A model generated the notes under the pieces. The model had not been told where the DNA came from and ran no database searches. It saw only the letters and a list, made by a program, of their open reading frames with translations. The position numbers and the translations under genes were made by a program. DNA of 20,202 nt from Bacteroidales bacterium UBA3653 (GTDB lineage Bacteria; Bacteroidota; Bacteroidia; Bacteroidales; Paludibacteraceae): assembly GCA_002373505.1 (NCBI GenBank), contig DFKE01000009.1, forward strand, positions 1 through 20,202. The letters run 5' to 3'. Shown here in pieces: positions 1 to 6,984 of the stretch (positions are counted from its first letter, which is position 1; each line of letters begins with the position of its first letter).

Positions 1-2
1 CT

Positions 3-236
3 GTCGGTACTGTGTACGAGCGTTCCACCCAGCCGTCCGCCAAGGAGTTGGCTATCCGCGAGCGCTTCACCGAGGTGCGCGCGATGGTAGCGACCCGCCG
101 GAAGGATCTGAACAAGATCTCCCAGGACCAGCTGGACTTCATCGCCCAGAAGGACACCGCTACCGGCAAAAAGACCATGACCGCCTATCTGTGGAAAGTC
201 TGCGGGCAGGAGTATGATTCCGCCCACAACGGCTAA
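3..236 (+). CDS. C-terminal end of an unrecognised protein (5' end outside the window)
   Basis: An open frame runs in from the left edge with no stop and ends at the TAA at 234-236. A GTG at 12 could be read as a start, but the frame is open before it (V-G-T), so I treat this as the tail of a longer gene. The visible 77 residues are charged and mostly helical in character, with an Arg/Lys-rich stretch (FTEVRAMVATRRKDLN) and a closing T-M-T-A-Y-L-W segment. I see no catalytic motif, signal peptide or membrane segment. The layout (E-R, helix, long loop, aromatic strand near the end) loosely resembles the 144-aa protein at 16414, but the similarity is too weak to call homology. A strong hairpin terminator follows 38 bases after the stop, so the gene ends its own transcription unit. 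Confidence 0.6.
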   Translation, partial: VGTVYERSTQPSAKELAIRERFTEVRAMVATRRKDLNKISQDQLDFIAQKDTATGKKTMTAYLWKVCGQEYDSAHNG

Positions 237-246
237 GCGCGTAGCA

Positions 247-273
247 CTCAACCGTGGCTCTGCCGCACTCAAC
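247..273. repeat. Dispersed 27-nt repeat, copy 1
   Basis: CTCAACCG, then T-GGCTCTGCCGCA, then CTCAAC. The copy at 15832-15858 differs by one base (T/C at position 9). In the second copy the core GCGGC-TCT-GCCGC is a perfect small hairpin. Both copies lie in intergenic DNA. Confidence 0.75.
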
Positions 274-274
274 G

Positions 275-308
275 GAAAGCGTCCCAATCGGGGCGCTTTC
301 TCTCTTTG
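275..308 (+). terminator. Rho-independent-type terminator of the upstream gene
   Basis: Arms GAAAGCGTCCC (275-285) and GGGGCGCTTTC (290-300) pair over 11 bp with one G-T wobble around an AATC loop. A T-rich run TCTCTTTGT follows. The hairpin sits just behind the TAA at 234-236. Confidence 0.75.
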
Positions 309-579
309 TACCTTCGACCTCCTCCCCCAAAGGGGACCCCTTCGAAAGTACGTTTATCTATGTCGGAGCGACGCTCCCCGCTGCTCCTTCCGTTCGAACT
401 GCCAAGTCAAGGCAGTTCTCCACCTGCAGCCCATACGCAAGAATGAGCGGGATTTTTGAAAAGGGCTGCGCCCTCTCTTTTAGTGCTATATAGCCGCCCC
501 TTATGCAAGCATAGGGCCTGCTATCTATCCCTAAAAGAAGTAGAGAATTTCTACTTTTTTCAAAAATTCCGCTAAAAAA

Positions 580-611
580 TTTGCGTATGTGAAATTTTTG
601 TTGTACCTTTG
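580..611 (+). promoter_or_regulatory. Bacteroidota-type promoter of the rimP-nusA-infB operon
   Basis: A -33 box TTTG (580-583) and a -7 box TACCTTTG (604-611, consensus TAnnTTTG) are separated by 20 nt, the spacing expected for the Bacteroidota housekeeping sigma factor. The predicted transcription start is near 617, which gives a leader of about 92 nt before the rimP ATG at 709. Confidence 0.85.
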
Positions 612-626
612 CAGCGTGAATTGAAT

Positions 627-658
627 GAGGGGACCCGAGAAGGTCTCCTCGTTGTTTT
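627..658 (+). promoter_or_regulatory. Leader hairpin, attenuator-like, upstream of rimP
   Basis: GAGGGGACC (627-635) pairs with GGTCTCCTC (642-650) over 9 bp with one wobble around loop CGAGAA. It is followed by GTTGTTTT. It lies about 10 nt after the predicted start of transcription and before any coding sequence, so it has the form of a terminator inside the leader. In enterobacteria the operon carrying nusA is controlled by its own product through attenuation. A similar role here is an inference. Confidence 0.5.
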
Positions 659-661
659 AAA

Positions 662-703
662 GTGAGAGGTGAAAAGTGAAAATTGAAAGGTGAAAAGTGA
701 AAG
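662..703. repeat. Six 7-bp repeats (GTGAAAA type) in the rimP leader
   Basis: The heptamers read GTGAGAG, GTGAAAA, GTGAAAA, TTGAAAG, GTGAAAA, GTGAAAG without a gap and end 5 nt before the rimP ATG. The last unit contributes the AAAGGA that looks like a ribosome binding site, and a GTG (697) that could be mistaken for the rimP start. Confidence 0.85.
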
Positions 704-708
704 GAAAT

Positions 709-1263
709 ATGATAGATAAACAACAATTACAAACTTGGATTGAGGAGTACCTGAACGGTACGGAGTATGAGTTGGTCACGCTGGAAATCTCGGCGGAGAA
801 TGATATATTAGTGGAGGTGGACCGGTTGGAAGGCGTGGATGTCGATTTCTGCGCGGAGTTGAACAGAGTAATAGTCGAAAGTATAAAGTCGAAAGTCGAA
901 AGCGGCGAATGGCCAGATATAGATTACTCTCTGGAGGTGGGTTCTGTCAGTCTGACGGCGCCGTTCAAGACCAAGATGCAGTTTCAGAAGAACCTCGGGC
1001 ATGATGTGGAAGTGGTAGTAGTCGAAAGTCAAAAGTCGAAAGACCGTCCTGCGGACTCAAAGCCCGTCAAGTACAAAGGGCAACTCGTTTCCGTGGACGA
1101 AGAGACGTTCTCGGTAGATTGCGAGGAGAAGGTGGAAAGAGCGGTTACGGGTGACGGGGTACCGGTTACGGGAGGAAAGACCAAGCGGCCGAAGAAACAG
1201 ATCGTGACCCATACCTGGCGGTACGACGAGCCGAAGTACGTGCGGTACGACCTGAAGTTTTAG
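709..1263 (+). CDS. rimP: Ribosome maturation factor RimP, enlarged by repeat insertions
   Basis: RimP helps the 30S subunit mature. The 184-aa product keeps the N-terminal alpha/beta domain (residues 1-85, ending in L-E-V-G-S-V-S-L-T-A-P-F, the Bacteroidota form of the conserved EVSSPG region). It also keeps the C-terminal SH3-like domain (about 95-184). I chose ATG 709 over the in-frame GTG at 697, because the GTG lies inside the heptamer repeat and AAAGGA (701-706) precedes the ATG. The position next to nusA and infB is the classical order. Two in-frame repeat inserts are visible: VESIKSKVES at residues 56-65, and VESQKSKDR at 105-113 followed by a Pro/Lys-rich run. Residues 143-165 also look expanded. 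From memory, family members are usually nearer 150-160 aa. Confidence 0.93.
   Translation: MIDKQQLQTWIEEYLNGTEYELVTLEISAENDILVEVDRLEGVDVDFCAELNRVIVESIKSKVESGEWPDIDYSLEVGSVSLTAPFKTKMQFQKNLGHDVEVVVVESQKSKDRPADSKPVKYKGQLVSVDEETFSVDCEEKVERAVTGDGVPVTGGKTKRPKKQIVTHTWRYDEPKYVRYDLKF
874..901 (+). repeat. Family-A heptamer repeat inside rimP, copy 1
   Basis: Four units GTCGAAA, GTATAAA, GTCGAAA, GTCGAAA are preceded by TA and followed by GC. Read in frame they encode VESIKSKVES. The same head and tail occur on the coding strand of the minus-strand gene at 12791-12818. Confidence 0.88.
1018..1062 (+). repeat. Family-A composite repeat inside rimP, copy 2
   Basis: TAGTCGAAA, GTCAAAA and GTCGAAA are followed by GACCG (1042-1046), a 9-nt spacer TCCTGCGGA that can fold as GTCC-TGC-GGAC, and CTCAAAG (1056-1062). 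The block GACCG-(5 or 9 nt)-CTCAAAG recurs on the minus strand at 13895-13911 and 11519-11535. Confidence 0.85.
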
Positions 1264-1291
1264 AAGACAAAAACTAAATTATACAATAAAA

Positions 1292-2545
1292 ATGGCAACA
1301 AAGCAAGAAACAATTAACTTGGTGGACATTTTCAAGGAGTTCAACCAAGACAAAAGCATTGGCACACAGACCTTAATCACCGTACTGGAGGATTCGTTCA
1401 AGAGCGTGATCTCCAAGATGTACGGTCCGTCAGCCGATTACACCATCATCGTCAACCCGGACAAGGGTGACTTGGAGATCTACCGCAACCGTCTGGTCAT
1501 GGAAGACGGTGATGTGGCCAATCCGGATACACAGATCTCGCTGAGCGACGCCCGTCTGCTGGACGAGGAAGCCGAAGTGGGTGACGACGTGACGGATCAG
1601 GTGTCCCTCGCTTCTTTCGGCCGGCGTATGATCCTGAATCTCCGCCAGACCCTGGCGTCGAAAATCATGGAGTTGCAGAAAGAGGCGCTGTACCAGAAAT
1701 ACAAAGACATGCTGGGTCAGGTGGTTACCGGCGAGCTGTACCAGGTATGGAAGAAAGAGATGCTTCTTCTGGACGAGGAGGGCAACGAGCTCTACCTGCC
1801 GAAGCAGAACCAGATTCCGACTGATTTCTACCGCAAGGGCGACATGGTCCGTGCCGTAGTGATCCAGGTGGAGAACAAGAACCAGCAGCCGAAGATCATC
1901 CTGAGCCGTACGGCTCCGCTGTTCCTGCAACGTCTGTTCGAACAGGAGGTGCCGGAGGTGAAGGAAGGTCTGATAGCTATCAAGAAGATCGCCCGTATCC
2001 CGGGTGAGCGCGCCAAAGTGGCAGTAGAGACCTTCGACGAGCGCATCGACCCCGTCGGCGCATGCGTAGGTGTGAAAGGTGCGCGAATCCATGGTATCGT
2101 ACGCGAGCTGCGCAACGAGAACATCGACGTGATCAACTACACCCCGAACGTCAACCTCTATATCCAGCGTGCGCTGGCTCCCGCCAAGATCAGTTCGATG
2201 GAGATTGACGAGGAGAACAAGACGGCTAAGGTATATCTGAAACCGGACGAGGTGAGTCTGGCTATCGGTAAGGGCGGCTACAACGTGAAGCTGGCAGGAA
2301 TGCTGACCGGGTACGAGGTAGAGGTTTACCGCGAGATCGACGAAGACTTGGACGACATCTATCTGGATGAGTTCAACGACGAGATCGACCAATGGGTGAT
2401 CGACGCCTTCAAGGCAGCCGGCTTCGACACCGCCAAAGAGGTTCTGGAGACCGGCAAAGAGGATCTGATCAAACGCACCGATCTGGAAGAAGAGACGATC
2501 GACGACGTTTGCCGCATTCTCGCAGCTGAGTTCGCTAACGATTAA
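1292..2545 (+). CDS. nusA: Transcription termination/antitermination factor NusA
   Basis: NusA binds RNA polymerase and nascent RNA and controls pausing, termination and antitermination. The 417-aa protein has the N-terminal polymerase-binding domain (about 1-125), an S1 domain (about 135-200, with the G-D-M-V-R-A-V-V strand), a first KH domain with G-A-C-V-G-V-K-G-A-R (around 254), and a second KH domain with L-A-I-G-K-G-G-Y-N-V-K-L-A (around 323-335). The acidic C-terminal segment ends in a helix-hairpin-helix-like part (360-417). Length and layout fit Bacteroidota NusA, which lacks the long AR repeats of E. coli. The ATG at 1292 lies 28 nt after the rimP stop, in an A-rich setting without a Shine-Dalgarno sequence, as is common in this phylum. 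Confidence 0.97.
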   Translation: MATKQETINLVDIFKEFNQDKSIGTQTLITVLEDSFKSVISKMYGPSADYTIIVNPDKGDLEIYRNRLVMEDGDVANPDTQISLSDARLLDEEAEVGDDVTDQVSLASFGRRMILNLRQTLASKIMELQKEALYQKYKDMLGQVVTGELYQVWKKEMLLLDEEGNELYLPKQNQIPTDFYRKGDMVRAVVIQVENKNQQPKIILSRTAPLFLQRLFEQEVPEVKEGLIAIKKIARIPGERAKVAVETFDERIDPVGACVGVKGARIHGIVRELRNENIDVINYTPNVNLYIQRALAPAKISSMEIDEENKTAKVYLKPDEVSLAIGKGGYNVKLAGMLTGYEVEVYREIDEDLDDIYLDEFNDEIDQWVIDAFKAAGFDTAKEVLETGKEDLIKRTDLEEETIDDVCRILAAEFAND

Positions 2546-2563
2546 GGCGATGAAATCGAATTG

Positions 2564-2709
2564 ATTTACCATTTGGTCATGTACCATTTACCATTTATTG
2601 AGACATTTGGCCGTTTAATCAAGGCGCAAGATGTCAGAAATAGAATGACTAAATAACCAAATGGTACATAAATGAACAAATAGTAAATGACTAAATTGTA
2701 AATGAAATT
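2564..2709. repeat. nusA-infB spacer built of ACCATTT / AAATGAC repeats with inverted arms
   Basis: The spacer has ACCATTT units (2568-2589) on one side and their complement, mixed with AAATGACT/AAATGAAC units, on the other (2644-2705). ATGTACCATTT (2579-2589) and AAATGGTACAT (2659-2669) form a perfect 11-bp pair. ACCATTTGG (2568-2576) can also pair with CCAAATGGT (2657-2665). No promoter boxes are seen, so infB is probably transcribed from the rimP promoter. Confidence 0.7.
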
Positions 2710-5397
2710 ATGGCGATAAAGTTAATCAAAGCATGTAAAGAATTGAATATAGGAATGGCTACTCTGACCGCATGGTGCGAGAAGAACGGCCATCCCGTTG
2801 CGTCTGATCCGAACGTGCGCATCGACGACGACCTGTATCTTCTGTTAGCGAAGGAATTCAACAAAGACATGGCCGTCAAGATCGAAGCGGACCGTCAGGC
2901 GGCGGAGCGCGCAGCAGCAGCGGAGGCGGAGAAAGCTCAGAAAGCGGCTGCCGAAGCCGCCCGTAAGGCAGCCGCCGAGGAGGCGGCACGCCAGGAAGCA
3001 GCGCGTAAGGAAGCAGCGCGTAAGGCAGCAGAGGCTGAGGCTCAGGCTGCCGCCCAGGCAGCCGCAGAAGCCGCCCGCAAGGCCGCCGCCGAAGAGGCGG
3101 CACGCCAGGAAGCCGCACGCAAAGCAGCCGCTGAGGCAGAAGCGCAAGCAGCCCAGGCAGCAGCGCAAGCCCAAGAGGCGGCGAAGAAACCATCCAAGCC
3201 AGAGATCTTCACCCTGGGCAAACCCGAGGTGACCGACGGACCGAAGGTGGTAGGCAAGATCGATCTGGATGCCATCGACACCTCCACCCGTCCGGCGAAG
3301 AAGACGAAGGAGCAGAAACGCAGGGAGCGCGAGGAGCGTCAGGCGGCTCAGGCAGCCCAACAGGCGCAAGCCCAGGCAGCGGCAGCCGAGCGGCGCAAAC
3401 GCGAACGCATCAAAGGCGCCAAGGTCGATCCTACCGACAAACGCAACCAGAGCGGCAAATCTAAAGGCAAACAAGGCAAACCGCGCGAGGCGACACAAGA
3501 GGAGGTGGAAAAGGCACTGAAAGAGACGCTCACACGTCTGTCACAGCCCAAGAGCAAGAGTACGACCGCCAAACATAAACGCGAACGCCGCGAACAAGAA
3601 CGCGAACGTCACGAGCTTGAGATAATGGAGGCTCAGGAGCAATCCAAGATCCTCAAACTGACCGAGTTCGTTACCGCCAATGACCTGGCAGTAATGATGA
3701 ATGTGCCGGTGAATAAAATTATCGGTACCTGTATGAGTCTCGGTCTGTTCGTGTCTATCAACCAGCGTCTGGACGCCGAGACAATCAATCTGGTGGCAGA
3801 GGAGTTCGGTTTCAAGACCGAGTATGTGGCAGCCCATGTGGTAGAGGAGATCAATGCCGACGAGGTTGTCAACGACGAGGACATCGAGTCCCGCTGCCCG
3901 ATCGTCACCGTCATGGGTCACGTCGATCACGGTAAGACTTCGTTGCTGGACCACATCCGCAACGCGAACGTGATAGCCGGTGAGGCGGGAGGAATAACCC
4001 AGCATATCGGTGCCTACAACGTCAAGCTGAAGAACGGCCAGCATATCACGTTCCTGGATACTCCGGGTCACGCGGCGTTCACCGCCATGCGTGCGCGCGG
4101 AGCGAAAGTGACGGATATAGCCATCATCATCATTGCCGCAGACGACGCCGTCATGCCGCAGACGGTCGAAGCCATCAACCACGCGCAGGCTGCCGGCGTG
4201 CCCATGGTGTTTGCAATCAACAAAGTTGACAAACCGGGTGCCAACCCCGACAAGATCCGTGAGCAGTTGAGCAACATGAACATCCTCGTAGAGGACTGGG
4301 GCGGCAAATACCAGTGCCAGGAGATCTCTGCGAAGAAAGGAACGGGCGTATATGAGTTGCTGGAGAAAGTGCTGCTGGAGGCAGAGATGCTGGATCTGAA
4401 GGCCAACCCCAAACGCCGCGCCAAAGGTTCCGTGATTGAGTCCTCTCTGGACAAGGGCCGCGGCTATGTAGCTACGCTGCTGGTACAGGACGGAACGCTG
4501 CATATGGGTGACATCGTCCTCGCCGGTACGTTCCACGGACGTATCAAAGCCATGTTCAACGAGCGCGGACAGAAGATCACCGAGGTGCGTCCGGGCGAAC
4601 CCTGTTCGATCCTCGGTCTGAACGGTGCGCCGCAGGCGGGCGACGAGTTCAACGTCCTGCCGACCGAGCAAGAGGCGCGCGAGATAGCCAACAAACGCGA
4701 GCAGCTGCAACGCGAGCAGTCTATCCGTACGAAGAAACATATTGGTCTGGAAGAGATCGGCCGCCGTCTGGCAATAGGAGACTTCAAGGAACTGAATATC
4801 ATCGTCAAAGCCGATGTGGACGGTTCCGTAGAGGCAATCAAGGACTCGCTGCTCAAGCTGTCCACGGAGAACATCCAAGTCAACGTGATCCACGGCGCCG
4901 TAGGTGCTATCAGCGACAGCGACGTGATGCTGGCTGCGGCTTCAGATGCCCTGATCGTCGGCTTCAATGTCCGTCCTACCGGTACCGCCCGCAAGATGGC
5001 GGAGCAGGAGGAAGTGGACATCCGCATCTATTCCATCATCTACGATGCGATCAACGAGATCAAAGACGCTATGGCGGGTATGTTGGCACCGGAGGTGAAG
5101 GAAGAAGTGACGGCAACCCTGGAGGTGCTGCAGACCTTCCATATCTCGAAGGTAGGTACTATCGCCGGCTGTATTGTGCGTGAAGGCAAGATCAAACGCG
5201 GCAACAAGGTACGGGTTATCCGTGACGGTATTGTGATCAAGACCGCCGAACTGGCGTCTCTCAAGCATGTGAAAGACGACATCAAGGAGGCGGGTGTCAA
5301 TACCGAATGCGGCGTGAGTCTCAAGGCATACGACGACCTGCAGCCAGGCGATATGCTGGAGTCCTTCGAAGAGGTGGAAGTGGCAAAAACACTCTGA
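2710..5397 (+). CDS. infB: Translation initiation factor IF-2
   Basis: IF-2 is the GTPase that brings initiator tRNA to the ribosome and promotes subunit joining. The 895-aa protein starts with an IF2_N helix bundle (1-55). A long Ala/Glu/Lys/Arg-rich linker follows (about 58-160), then a basic segment (190-300) and a second IF2_N-like domain (about 315-390). The G domain carries G1 GHVDHGKT (403-410), G3 DTPGH (450-454), G4 NKVD (504-507) and G5 S-A-K-K-G soon after. C-terminal beta-barrel and domain-4 regions complete it. The Ala-rich linker contains an internal duplication of a 22-residue unit that starts A-A-A-E-A-A-R-K. The start follows a repeat-rich spacer. Confidence 0.98.
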   Translation: MAIKLIKACKELNIGMATLTAWCEKNGHPVASDPNVRIDDDLYLLLAKEFNKDMAVKIEADRQAAERAAAAEAEKAQKAAAEAARKAAAEEAARQEAARKEAARKAAEAEAQAAAQAAAEAARKAAAEEAARQEAARKAAAEAEAQAAQAAAQAQEAAKKPSKPEIFTLGKPEVTDGPKVVGKIDLDAIDTSTRPAKKTKEQKRREREERQAAQAAQQAQAQAAAAERRKRERIKGAKVDPTDKRNQSGKSKGKQGKPREATQEEVEKALKETLTRLSQPKSKSTTAKHKRERREQERERHELEIMEAQEQSKILKLTEFVTANDLAVMMNVPVNKIIGTCMSLGLFVSINQRLDAETINLVAEEFGFKTEYVAAHVVEEINADEVVNDEDIESRCPIVTVMGHVDHGKTSLLDHIRNANVIAGEAGGITQHIGAYNVKLKNGQHITFLDTPGHAAFTAMRARGAKVTDIAIIIIAADDAVMPQTVEAINHAQAAGVPMVFAINKVDKPGANPDKIREQLSNMNILVEDWGGKYQCQEISAKKGTGVYELLEKVLLEAEMLDLKANPKRRAKGSVIESSLDKGRGYVATLLVQDGTLHMGDIVLAGTFHGRIKAMFNERGQKITEVRPGEPCSILGLNGAPQAGDEFNVLPTEQEAREIANKREQLQREQSIRTKKHIGLEEIGRRLAIGDFKELNIIVKADVDGSVEAIKDSLLKLSTENIQVNVIHGAVGAISDSDVMLAAASDALIVGFNVRPTGTARKMAEQEEVDIRIYSIIYDAINEIKDAMAGMLAPEVKEEVTATLEVLQTFHISKVGTIAGCIVREGKIKRGNKVRVIRDGIVIKTAELASLKHVKDDIKEAGVNTECGVSLKAYDDLQPGDMLESFEEVEVAKTL

Positions 5398-5416
5398 TAA
5401 AATACCAAATTTCGTC

Positions 5417-5473
5417 AATAAGAAAATTTGAAAATGACTAAATATGAAAATGACTAAATATGAAAATGACTAA
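5417..5473. repeat. 16-bp tandem repeat spanning the start of the next gene
   Basis: The unit AAATGACTAAATATGA recurs between infB and the lipoprotein gene. The last copy supplies the ATG at 5460 and the first codons (M-K-M-T-K). Related AAATGAC/CTAAATG words are found at 2644-2705, 9640-9690 and 12557-12597. Confidence 0.75.
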
Positions 5474-6920
5474 GATCCTTCGTACGTTGTACTTGGTACC
5501 TTTGTCCTTTTTGCTGACAGGGTGCTGGACAAGTATTTTTACGGTCGCGCCGACAGTAGAGCCGGTAGCTCCGGTGAAGACAGTCTATACGACTACCGTA
5601 ACGACTCCGACACCCAAGCATACGACAGTGACGACGGTGACCGTGAATAATTATAACAGCGATCCGTCTTTCTATCTGGATCTGAACGCCGTAGCTGCGG
5701 CTTTCGCCGAGAGCCGTTCGGTAAGGGAGTTTGAGGAGCTTCTGAATTCCAGCCGGTATATGATCAACAACCTGGATCTGAACGGCGACGGATGGATCGA
5801 CTACCTGCGTGTGATCGAGACCCGCAGCGGGTACTATCATACCCTGCTTATTCAGGCGTGTGTAGCCCCGGGTATGTTCCAGGACGTAGCCACGCTGATT
5901 GCGGAGCGCAGAGCCAGCACGCTGTATGTGGAGGTGGTGGGCGACCGCTATCTGTACGGATACAATTATATTGTCCGTCCGGTGTTCGTGAAACGTCCGC
6001 CGATGTGGGATGTCTATGGTCGCGCAACGTATGCCGTATGGAGTTCGCCTTATTATTACGACTACTATCCGTCCTATTACACGCATCCGAGACCGATCTA
6101 TCTGAACCACTATCAGGCATACGTGACGACGTATATGACGAATCACCATTACTGCCACCGGTGCGAATACCCGACAACGGTCTTCTACACCAATTATACG
6201 AGCATGACGCAGGGTGCGTCGCGTAACGACTACGCCACCCGCCACCCGAGCGGTTCGTTTGAGCAACGCGTGACGCGTTCAGCGAGCAGCACGAACGGTG
6301 TGTCGGTCCGCAATGCCGGTCAGTTACGTACGGAGGTAGCCAAGACGGCAGCCAAAGAGGAGCAGAAGAGCACTACTACGTCCACCAGGACATCCGCTTC
6401 TACCAGCACGGCTACTACCGGCAAGAGCGCCACTTCTACAGGCGGCACATCCGCCCGTTCGACAAGTAGCGGTTCGGCTACTTCTACGAACAGGACGCCT
6501 GCTTCGGCAAGCAGTACTCCGAAGACGGACAGGACAACAACGGCTCCGACCAGTTCACGCTCGACGGGCACTTCTGCTGCTTCGTCATCGACATCGACCA
6601 GGTCCACGACCTCAACCGGCGGCACTTCGGCACGCTCTACCTCTACCGGCTCTACGACGGCTACTAAAAAGACCTCCTCTACCGGTACGAGTACTACCCA
6701 GCGCCAGCCGTCCACGACGATCGAGACACGCGTGAACAAGAGCGGCACGACACGTACGACCGTGAGGACAACCGACACCAGCGGCAGGACGACCACCGTG
6801 CGCCGCGGGAGCAGTTCAGCGACCCGTTCGTCCGGAAGAACGAATAGTTCGACCCGTTCATCGTCCGGCTCAACCCGTACTTCCACCTCTACCGGCGGCA
6901 CCAGTACCCGGTCAAGATAA
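5460..6920 (+). CDS. Lipoprotein with an EF-hand-like loop and a Ser/Thr/Arg-rich tail
   Basis: The 486-aa product has a lipoprotein signal with lipobox L-L-T-G-C (Cys22), so it should be membrane-anchored. Residues 70-210 form the conserved part. This includes L-D-L-N-G-D-G-W-I-D (105-114), which looks like a calcium-binding EF-hand/dockerin loop, followed by D-Y-L-R-V-I-E and a F-Q-D-V-A-T segment that I recall from unnamed Bacteroidales proteins. A Tyr-rich stretch (about 185-235) comes next. Residues about 280-486 are low complexity (Ser, Thr, Arg, Gly) with repeated T-G-G-T-S-x-R-S units. The start is uncertain by two codons: ATG 5460 or 5466, both inside the tandem repeat. It lies 62 nt behind infB with no promoter seen, so it may be read through from the infB operon. 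The function is not known. Confidence 0.85.
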   Translation: MKMTKILRTLYLVPLSFLLTGCWTSIFTVAPTVEPVAPVKTVYTTTVTTPTPKHTTVTTVTVNNYNSDPSFYLDLNAVAAAFAESRSVREFEELLNSSRYMINNLDLNGDGWIDYLRVIETRSGYYHTLLIQACVAPGMFQDVATLIAERRASTLYVEVVGDRYLYGYNYIVRPVFVKRPPMWDVYGRATYAVWSSPYYYDYYPSYYTHPRPIYLNHYQAYVTTYMTNHHYCHRCEYPTTVFYTNYTSMTQGASRNDYATRHPSGSFEQRVTRSASSTNGVSVRNAGQLRTEVAKTAAKEEQKSTTTSTRTSASTSTATTGKSATSTGGTSARSTSSGSATSTNRTPASASSTPKTDRTTTAPTSSRSTGTSAASSSTSTRSTTSTGGTSARSTSTGSTTATKKTSSTGTSTTQRQPSTTIETRVNKSGTTRTTVRTTDTSGRTTTVRRGSSSATRSSGRTNSSTRSSSGSTRTSTSTGGTSTRSR

Positions 6921-6931
6921 TGGTAATTATT

Positions 6932-6968
6932 AAAAAATAGGCACCCGAAGAGAGTGCCTATTTTTTTT
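6932..6968. terminator. Bidirectional terminator between convergent operons
   Basis: A-run plus TAGGCAC (6932-6944) pairs with GTGCCTA plus T-run (6954-6968). This gives a strong stem with U-tracts on both strands. It separates the plus-strand lipoprotein gene (ends 6920) from the minus-strand batE (ends 6985) and serves both. Confidence 0.92.
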
Positions 6969-6984
6969 ATGCGGATTAGAAGTG

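Larger units (their letters stand above)
237..708. other. 472-bp non-coding region ahead of rimP
   Basis: No gene is supported here; the open frames are short and contradict each other. It holds, in order: a 27-nt dispersed repeat with a GGCTCTGCC core (247-273, second copy at 15832-15858); the terminator at 275-308; a GC-rich palindromic patch CTCCCCCAAAGGGGAC (322-336) like those in the bat operon; a short perfect inverted repeat GGAGCGACGCTCC (365-377); a stretch containing TATATAGC (about 485-535); the rimP promoter (580-611); a leader hairpin (627-658); and six 7-bp repeats directly before the rimP start (662-703). Confidence 0.7.

Noticed and set aside
697..708. GTG at 697 as the rimP start
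   Set aside because: It lies in the last heptamer of the leader repeat; the ATG at 709 has a better setting and fits the usual M-I-D-K opening.
1430..2587. Long minus-strand open frame (385 codons) opposite nusA
   Set aside because: The plus strand encodes an unmistakable NusA; the antisense frame is a by-product of its codon use.
2876..3520. Several overlapping open frames in the Ala-rich part of infB
   Set aside because: They come from the GC-rich Ala/Glu/Lys codons read out of frame.
3541..4893. 450-codon minus-strand open frame opposite infB
   Set aside because: It covers the IF-2 G domain antisense and has no recognisable motif.
6320..6901. Minus-strand open frame of Val/Glu-rich protein
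   Set aside because: It is the antisense of the Ser/Thr/Arg low-complexity tail of the lipoprotein.
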